A DNA stretch of 5,540 nt from an uncultured Haemophilus sp. (lineage in GTDB: Bacteria > Pseudomonadota > Gammaproteobacteria > Enterobacterales > Pasteurellaceae). The DNA is taken from positions 1 through 5,540 of the forward strand of contig CABSZQ010000103.1 of assembly GCA_902482195.1 (NCBI GenBank). Direction: 5' to 3'. The notes under the pieces are model-generated. The model saw nothing but the letters and a program-made list of their open reading frames with translations, made no database searches and was not told where the DNA came from. Shown piece by piece: positions 1-4,304 of the stretch. The position numbers and the translations under genes are program-made. Positions within the stretch are counted from its first letter, which is position 1; every line of letters starts with the position of its first letter.

Positions 1-8
1 GAAAATCA

Positions 9-18
9 ACCGCACTTT
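9..18 (-). repeat. DNA uptake signal sequence (USS), minus orientation
   Basis: ACCGCACTTT is the exact reverse complement of the Haemophilus-type uptake signal AAAGTGCGGT. It lies upstream of the nrfA regulatory region. I see no inverted partner copy nearby, so within this window it is a lone uptake signal and not part of a terminator. Confidence 0.9.
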
Positions 19-64
19 TGCCTCTTTTAGAATATTCTCCTTTACCACTTTCTCAATACCAATA

Positions 65-80
65 TACCCCTTTATGAGTA
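65..80 (+). promoter_or_regulatory. NarP/NarL-type 7-2-7 operator upstream of nrfA
   Basis: Two heptamers in inverted orientation, TACCCCT (65-71) and ATGAGTA (74-80), are separated by 2 bases. Both fit the NarL/NarP consensus (TACYNMT-n2-AKNRGTA) at every specified position. NarP binds only 7-2-7 sites, and Pasteurellaceae typically use NarQ/NarP, so NarP is the likelier regulator. The centre lies 30 bp upstream of the centre of the FNR-like site, an arrangement resembling E. coli nrfA, where NarL/NarP at about -74.5 assists FNR at about -41.5. Binding itself is inferred. Confidence 0.7.
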
Positions 81-95
81 TTTTTATTTTAAAGT

Positions 96-109
96 TTGAT
101 CAACCTCAA
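96..109 (+). promoter_or_regulatory. FNR-type anaerobic regulator site upstream of nrfA
   Basis: TTGAT-CAAC-CTCAA matches the FNR consensus TTGAT-n4-ATCAA at 9 of 10 specified positions; the one mismatch is C for A at the start of the right half. Its centre is at 102.5. If it acts at -41.5 (class II), transcription would start near 144, though the bases at 132-137 are a poor -10. If it acts near -61.5 (class I), transcription would start near 164 and TCTTAT (152-157) or TATGCT (155-160) could serve as -10. The sequence alone does not decide between these. Anaerobic induction of nrfA by FNR is well established in E. coli. Confidence 0.7.
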
Positions 110-244
110 AGTTTTGAAAAAAAACCTTAGGAAAACTACTGCTTTTTGGTATCTTATGCTTGCGTTGAGCTATTTTTATGAGTGAATTCAAAAGCTTAAT
201 AGGAATTGTTCGCATTTAAAATTGTTTTTTTATTCTTTCCTAAT

Positions 245-248
245 GGAG
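245..248 (+). promoter_or_regulatory. Ribosome binding site deciding the GTG start of nrfA
   Basis: GGAG sits 8 bases before the GTG at 257. It supports this start over the in-frame TTG at 206, which would add 17 hydrophobic residues ahead of an otherwise normal signal peptide, and over the GTG at 248, which overlaps the GGAG itself. Confidence 0.75.
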
Positions 249-256
249 TGATTATC

Positions 257-1780
257 GTGAACGCATTGAGAAAAAGCCTTGTTTTGGCCACTTCTTTCGC
301 AGCTTTAGGTGTGTATAACTCAGCGATGGCTGAAATGGTATACAAGCCTGTTGAACAACCTGTGGAAGCACCAAACCCTAATTTAAAAATCGAAGCAGTG
401 AATGAAAAATTTGCTGAGAAATATCCTAGCCAATTCAATTCGTGGAAAGCGACTGAAAAAGGCGACAAAATCATCTATGCTAATGAACAAGATCCTCGTT
501 TAATCGTGTTATGGGGGGGCTATTCTTTCGCAAAAGAATATAACGCACCTCGTGGTCACGTTTATGCAGTAGAAGATGTACGTAATATTTTACGTACTGG
601 TGCGCCCAAAAATGCAAATGATGGCCCTCAACCAATGGCATGTTGGACTTGTAAAGGTCCAGACGTTCCTCGTTTAATTGCAGAATGGGGTGAAGATGGT
701 TACTTTGGTGCAAAATGGGCTAAAGGTGGACCTGAAGTGGTCAACTCAATCGGTTGTGCAGACTGTCACGATACTACATCAAAAGACTTTGCCGAAGGCA
801 AACCAGCATTACGTATTGCTCGTCCACACGTTCTTCGTGCATTAGATCACTTAAATAATGCACTTCAAGCAAAAGCAAAAGCTGAAGGTAAAGAACAAGC
901 TAACTTAAGCTTTAACACAGCTGATCGCACTGAAAAACGTGCTGAAATCTGTGCAAACTGTCACGTTGAATACTACTTCGCGGGCGACTTAAAACAAGTC
1001 ACCTTCCCGTGGAACAATGGTCAAACTGTTGATGACATCGAAAAATACTACGATGATATCGGCTTCAGTGACTGGACTCACTCTCTTTCTAAAGCACCAA
1101 TGTTAAAAGCTCAACACCCTGACTTTGAAATTTGGTCTTTAGGTATGCACGGTAAAAACGGCGTAACTTGTATCGACTGTCACATGCCTAAAGTACAAGG
1201 TAAAGACGGTAAAGTTTACACCGACCACCAAATCCAAAACCCATTCGATGCATTTGATACCACATGTGCAAACTGTCACGATCAAAGCAAAGAAAAACTT
1301 AAAGACATCGTTGCTTCACGTAAAAAAGAAGTGAAAGATGTAATGGGTCGTTTAGAAGATCAAGTTGTTCGTGCTCACTTTGAAGCGAAAGCGGCATGGG
1401 ATGCAGGTGCAACTAAAGAAGAAATGGAACCTGCTTTAATGGATATCCGTCACGCTCAATGGCGTTGGGACTACGCAGCAGCAAGCCACGGTGGTCACAT
1501 GCACGCACCTGATGTAATGCTTCGCGTATTAGGTTCTGGTATCGACAAAGCAGCGGATGCACGTGCTAAACTTGCAGCAATCTTAACTAAACATGGCGTG
1601 AAAACTCCGGTTGAAGTACCAGATATTTCTACAGCTGATAAAGCATGGAAAGTAATGGGTATTGATATCGAGAAAGAACGTCAAGCGAAAAAAGAATTCT
1701 TAGAAACTGTTGTACCTCAATGGGTAAAAGAAGCGAAAGCCAATGGCAAATTAGCTGAAGATACCGCAACAAAACAATAA
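257..1780 (+). CDS. nrfA: Periplasmic pentaheme cytochrome c nitrite reductase NrfA
   Basis: This is the catalytic subunit of formate-dependent nitrite reductase, which reduces nitrite to ammonia with six electrons in the periplasm. The protein has 507 residues from the GTG start. Residues 1-25 are a Sec signal peptide with a likely cut after AMA (25/26). Five heme c sites are visible: CWTCK (129-133), CADCH (167-171), CANCH (232-236), CIDCH (305-309) and CANCH (337-341). The CWTCK site is the NrfA hallmark, because its lysine ligates the active-site heme. By alignment from memory with E. coli and Wolinella enzymes, Arg113, Tyr239 and His287 are the catalytic trio, and Glu238, Lys284 and Gln286 lie in the calcium site. 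The family is usually around 480-510 residues, so the gene looks complete and intact. It heads the cluster behind NarP- and FNR-like sites and is followed by a hairpin that may raise its expression over nrfB. Confidence 0.97.
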   Translation: MNALRKSLVLATSFAALGVYNSAMAEMVYKPVEQPVEAPNPNLKIEAVNEKFAEKYPSQFNSWKATEKGDKIIYANEQDPRLIVLWGGYSFAKEYNAPRGHVYAVEDVRNILRTGAPKNANDGPQPMACWTCKGPDVPRLIAEWGEDGYFGAKWAKGGPEVVNSIGCADCHDTTSKDFAEGKPALRIARPHVLRALDHLNNALQAKAKAEGKEQANLSFNTADRTEKRAEICANCHVEYYFAGDLKQVTFPWNNGQTVDDIEKYYDDIGFSDWTHSLSKAPMLKAQHPDFEIWSLGMHGKNGVTCIDCHMPKVQGKDGKVYTDHQIQNPFDAFDTTCANCHDQSKEKLKDIVASRKKEVKDVMGRLEDQVVRAHFEAKAAWDAGATKEEMEPALMDIRHAQWRWDYAAASHGGHMHAPDVMLRVLGSGIDKAADARAKLAAILTKHGVKTPVEVPDISTADKAWKVMGIDIEKERQAKKEFLETVVPQWVKEAKANGKLAEDTATKQ

Positions 1781-1787
1781 AAAAAGA

Positions 1788-1797
1788 ACCGCACTTT
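1788..1797 (-). repeat. DNA uptake signal sequence, left arm of nrfA-nrfB hairpin
   Basis: ACCGCACTTT is an exact ten-base uptake signal in minus orientation, beginning 7 bases after the nrfA stop codon. It forms the left arm of the hairpin described above. Confidence 0.9.
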
Positions 1798-1812
1798 GTA
1801 ACTAAAGTGTCG

Positions 1813-1821
1813 AAGTGCGGT
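1813..1821 (+). repeat. DNA uptake signal core, right arm of nrfA-nrfB hairpin
   Basis: AAGTGCGGT is an exact nine-base core; the tenth, preceding base is G where the ten-mer has A. Just before it, AAAGTG (1804-1809) looks like a third, broken half-copy. Confidence 0.88.
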
Positions 1822-1852
1822 CATTTTTAACCATATATTTGAGGTAATCAGA

Positions 1853-2518
1853 ATGAATTTAACTTCTTTAATCAGCAAATCGGCAAAATCCCTTGCATTG
1901 CTTGCAATGCTTGCGGTAATGCCTATGGCTGCAAGTGCGGAAGAGATGGCAAAAACACCTGCCTCTCAACTCACTTATGAGCCACAATTGGATAACCAAC
2001 GTGATCCAAACCAATATTGTGCGAAATGTCACAAATTTGACCAAGTTGATAAAAACCAAACTTTAGATCAATCTGGTGGTGAATTACACTTTGGTAAATT
2101 CCACGGCGCACACTTAAATCAAAAAAGCCCTAACACAGGTAAACCGATTAACTGTGTAAACTGTCACGGTAATATTTCGGAAGATCACCGTCGTGGTGCA
2201 AAAGATGTGATGCGTTTTGATGGCGATATCTTTGGTGATAAAAAACCTATGTATACCGCACAAGAACAAAACCAAGTTTGTTTTGCTTGTCACCAACCAG
2301 CAAAACTTCGCGAAAAACTTTGGGCGCACGATGTTCACGCAATGAAATTGCCTTGTGCAAGCTGCCACACATTACACCCGAAAGATGATGCGATGAAAGG
2401 TATTCAACCGAAAAATCGTGTGAAACTTTGTGTAGATTGCCACGGCGAACAACAAAAACGCAAAGCGGCAAAAGACGCACAATCACAAACGCAATCAACC
2501 GAACAAAAGGATAAATAA
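1853..2518 (+). CDS. nrfB: Pentaheme cytochrome NrfB, electron donor to NrfA
   Basis: This is a periplasmic pentaheme c-type cytochrome that carries electrons from the NrfCD quinol dehydrogenase to NrfA. The protein has 221 residues. Residues 1-29 form a Sec signal peptide with a likely cut after ASA. Five heme sites are visible: CAKCH (56-60), CVNCH (101-105), CFACH (143-147), CASCH (168-172) and CVDCH (193-197). Extra histidines at 79, 84 and 87, among others, are candidate distal ligands. E. coli NrfB is 188 residues; part of the extra length here is a charged, glutamine-rich tail after residue 197. The ATG is preceded by GAGGT (1841-1845) at 7-base spacing. The stop codon shares one base with the nrfC start, so translation of the two is probably coupled. 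Confidence 0.95.
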   Translation: MNLTSLISKSAKSLALLAMLAVMPMAASAEEMAKTPASQLTYEPQLDNQRDPNQYCAKCHKFDQVDKNQTLDQSGGELHFGKFHGAHLNQKSPNTGKPINCVNCHGNISEDHRRGAKDVMRFDGDIFGDKKPMYTAQEQNQVCFACHQPAKLREKLWAHDVHAMKLPCASCHTLHPKDDAMKGIQPKNRVKLCVDCHGEQQKRKAAKDAQSQTQSTEQKDK

Positions 2519-3195
2519 TGACAGCTTGTTCACGCCGAAACTTTGTTTCCGGCATGGGGGCATTAATCCTTATGACGGGAACATCAGTTACCTCTTTAGC
2601 GAAAGAGGAAAAGGCGGATAAACCGAAACGCTATGCAATGGTACACGACGAAACAGCTTGTATCGGCTGTACCGCTTGTATGGATGCTTGTCGTGAAACT
2701 AACCACGTTCCTAAAGGCGTTTCACGTTTGGAAATTCTCCGTAGCGAACCTTATGGCGAATTCCCAAATCAAGAATACGAGTTTTTCCGTCAATCTTGCC
2801 AACATTGTACAAACGCCCCTTGTGTGGCTGTTTGTCCAACCGGTGCATCATTTATTGATCCTGAAACAGGTATTGTTGATGTAACTAAAGATCTTTGCGT
2901 AGGTTGCCAATACTGTATCGCAGTTTGTCCTTATCGCGTACGTTTCATTCATCCAGAGCATCTTACTGCGGATAAATGTAACTTCTGTCGCGATACAAAC
3001 TTAGCAGCTGGCAAACAACCTGCTTGTGTAGAAGCTTGTCCAACCAAAGCATTAACCTTTGGTGATATGAATGACCCAAGCAGCGAAGTGTCCCGCAAAG
3101 TGAAAGAAAAACCGGTTTATCGCACGAAAGTGGAATTAGGTACTCAACCAAATCTCTACCATATTCCATTCCAACACGGGGAGCCAAGAAGATGA
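2518..3195 (+). CDS. nrfC: Four-cluster ferredoxin-like protein NrfC (Tat-exported)
   Basis: This is the iron-sulfur subunit of the NrfCD quinol dehydrogenase, passing electrons from NrfD to NrfB on the periplasmic side. The protein has 225 residues. The N-terminus has a twin-arginine signal (SRRNFVS, residues 5-11) followed by a short hydrophobic stretch, consistent with export of a folded cofactor protein. Sixteen cysteines in four groups would bind four [4Fe-4S] clusters: 48/51/54/58, 94/97/102/106, 127/130/133/137 and 154/157/170/174, as in the DmsB/PsrB/NrfC family. None is missing. AAGGA (2507-2511) lies 6 bases before the ATG. The gene overlaps nrfB by one base upstream and nrfD by four bases downstream, as expected for subunits made in fixed ratio. 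Confidence 0.95.
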   Translation: MTACSRRNFVSGMGALILMTGTSVTSLAKEEKADKPKRYAMVHDETACIGCTACMDACRETNHVPKGVSRLEILRSEPYGEFPNQEYEFFRQSCQHCTNAPCVAVCPTGASFIDPETGIVDVTKDLCVGCQYCIAVCPYRVRFIHPEHLTADKCNFCRDTNLAAGKQPACVEACPTKALTFGDMNDPSSEVSRKVKEKPVYRTKVELGTQPNLYHIPFQHGEPRR

Positions 3196-4157
3196 CATTA
3201 GATTATCCTGTTCCGTTTCACACACCTAATTTGGTGTGGGATTCAACAATCGCTATCTATTTGTTCTTACTTGGTATTTCTTCCGGTGCGGTACAATTAG
3301 CGATTGCTTATAAACGTAGTCACAAATTAGAAAATCCTAGCAAAAACTGGATTATCAGAGCAGCCGCCGTTTTAGGTTCTGTGCCAACATTAATTGGTTT
3401 AACCCTGTTAATTTTCCACTTGGCACGTCCTTGGACATTCTGGAAATTGATGTTTAACTATCAATTTAACTCTGTAATGTCTATGGGGGTAATGTTATTC
3501 CAAGTTTATATGCTGTTCTTGGTATGTTGGTGTGCGGTTATCTTCAAAGAAGATATCATGGCGTTCATTCAACGTTTTATGCCAAAACTTGGTTTCGTCG
3601 GTAAAATTATCAATGTATTAGAACGTTTAACTGGTCCTGTAGAAGTCATTCTCTTCATCTTAGCTGCTGTACTAGGGGCTTATACCGGTTTCTTACTTTC
3701 AGCATTGATTAGTTACCCAATGTTAAATAACCCTGTTCTACCAGCGTTATTCTTGGCTTCTGGTACCTCTTCAGGTATTGCCGCAACCTTCTTATTTATC
3801 CTCATTGCAGGTAAATTAAAAGGTGATAGCCATGAATCACACTTCATTCATAAATTTGAAGTGCCAATCATGGTAACTGAGCTTGGTTTATTAGTTTGTT
3901 TCTTCGTGGGTCTTTATTTTGGTGGTGGCCAAAAAGTGGTTGCCTTACAGAATGCATTATCTGGCTTCTGGGGTGCAGTCTTCTGGATTGGGGTATTCTT
4001 AATTGGTATCTTAATTCCACTACTTGCCAACCTTGCCGTAAAAGACAACTTAAAATACAACAAGAACTTTATTATCCTTGTGTCAATCTTCGACTTAATC
4101 GGGGTTCTCTGCTTACGTTACTTCATCTTGTATGCAGGACAACTTACCGTTGCGTAA
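3192..4157 (+). CDS. nrfD: NrfD, membrane quinol-oxidising subunit
   Basis: This integral membrane subunit of the NrfD/PsrC family is thought to oxidise menaquinol and feed electrons to NrfC. The protein has 321 residues and no heme motif, as is typical of the family. About eight hydrophobic segments can be read, roughly at 18-40, 55-77, 95-118, 147-173, 181-206, 224-243, 256-278 and 292-314. A polar loop at 208-222 contains HESHFIHK. The FHLARPW stretch (75-81) at the end of the second helix resembles the conserved region near the quinone site of this family. GGGGAG (3178-3183) lies 8 bases before the ATG. The start overlaps the nrfC stop as ATGA. The gene is complete, and its stop is followed at 21 bases by a terminator-like hairpin. 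Confidence 0.95.
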   Translation: MTLDYPVPFHTPNLVWDSTIAIYLFLLGISSGAVQLAIAYKRSHKLENPSKNWIIRAAAVLGSVPTLIGLTLLIFHLARPWTFWKLMFNYQFNSVMSMGVMLFQVYMLFLVCWCAVIFKEDIMAFIQRFMPKLGFVGKIINVLERLTGPVEVILFILAAVLGAYTGFLLSALISYPMLNNPVLPALFLASGTSSGIAATFLFILIAGKLKGDSHESHFIHKFEVPIMVTELGLLVCFFVGLYFGGGQKVVALQNALSGFWGAVFWIGVFLIGILIPLLANLAVKDNLKYNKNFIILVSIFDLIGVLCLRYFILYAGQLTVA

Positions 4158-4177
4158 GGATAAACTTCTTATTTAAT

Positions 4178-4209
4178 CAAAAGGCGTATACAATACGCCT
4201 TTTGTTTAT
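4178..4209 (+). terminator. Rho-independent terminator after nrfD
   Basis: A perfect 12-bp stem (4178-4189 with 4193-4204) carries the GGCGTAT/ATACGCC core, with a 3-base ACA loop. The outer arms are A-rich on the left and T-rich on the right, continuing into TTTATT. This is a strong intrinsic terminator shape and could work in both directions. It starts 20 bases after the nrfD stop codon and separates nrfABCD from nrfE. Confidence 0.8.
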
Positions 4210-4219
4210 TTAAAAGGCT

Positions 4220-4229
4220 AAAGTGCGGT
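4220..4229 (+). repeat. DNA uptake signal sequence between nrfD and nrfE
   Basis: AAAGTGCGGT is an exact ten-base uptake signal followed by an AT-rich block (TAATTTTA), as in the extended Haemophilus consensus. Its last bases form the left foot of the second hairpin in this gap. Confidence 0.92.
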
Positions 4230-4272
4230 TAATTTTACGTATGTTTTTCATGCTTAAAATTAACCTTATTTT
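4227..4272 (+). terminator. Second hairpin upstream of nrfE (possible terminator)
   Basis: GGTTAATTTTA (4227-4237) is a perfect inverted repeat of TAAAATTAACC (4255-4265). The pairing continues inward past one C/T mismatch as GTATG (4239-4243) with CATGC (4249-4253), one pair being a wobble, closing on a TTTTT loop. A T-rich tail (4266-4272) follows. The stem is long but poor in G+C, so its termination strength is uncertain. It could instead be an operator-like palindrome or an mRNA-stabilising structure. It ends about 40 bases before nrfE. Confidence 0.5.
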
Positions 4273-4304
4273 GTCAAATACAACCATTAATACTGAACAA
4301 TACT

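Larger units (their letters stand above)
1788..1828 (+). terminator. Intercistronic terminator/attenuator made of inverted uptake signals
   Basis: ACCGCACTTTG (1788-1798) pairs with CGAAGTGCGGT (1811-1821) to give an 11-bp stem with one T-G wobble and a 12-base loop. CA and five T (1824-1828) follow. Each arm contains the uptake signal core. Inverted uptake signals serving as intrinsic terminators are well known in Haemophilus. The hairpin lies between nrfA and nrfB, whose functions require co-expression, so partial termination or protection of the nrfA mRNA 3' end is more likely than a complete stop. Confidence 0.75.

Noticed and set aside
1..15. Divergent gene starting on the minus strand at a GTG inside the first uptake signal
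   Set aside because: A purine-rich stretch lies at suitable spacing on the minus strand, but only five codons fit in the window and the GTG is simply part of the uptake signal.
206..256. TTG start at 206 adding 17 residues to NrfA
   Set aside because: The extension is hydrophobic and would precede an already complete signal peptide; GGAG at 245-248 points to the GTG at 257.
196..713. Minus-strand open frames opposite nrfA (196-474 and 480-713)
   Set aside because: They lie antisense to clearly conserved NrfA sequence and show no recognisable protein features.
1868..2555. Minus-strand open frames opposite nrfB
   Set aside because: Shadow frames of the heme-binding gene; their cysteine and histidine content merely reflects the complementary codons.
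2633..2884. Alternative plus-strand frame inside nrfC
   Set aside because: Fully contained in nrfC, which has all 16 cluster cysteines in its own frame.
2963..3187. Minus-strand open frame opposite the end of nrfC
   Set aside because: Antisense to conserved coding sequence, with no supporting ribosome site or motif.
3284..3540. Uptake-signal-like GTGCGGT strings in nrfD (near 3286 and 3531)
   Set aside because: Only 7 of 9 core positions match; they are expected from the valine/alanine codons there.
3896..4213. Plus-strand frame overlapping the end of nrfD and the terminator
   Set aside because: Out of frame with nrfD and runs through the terminator hairpin; its content is composition-driven.
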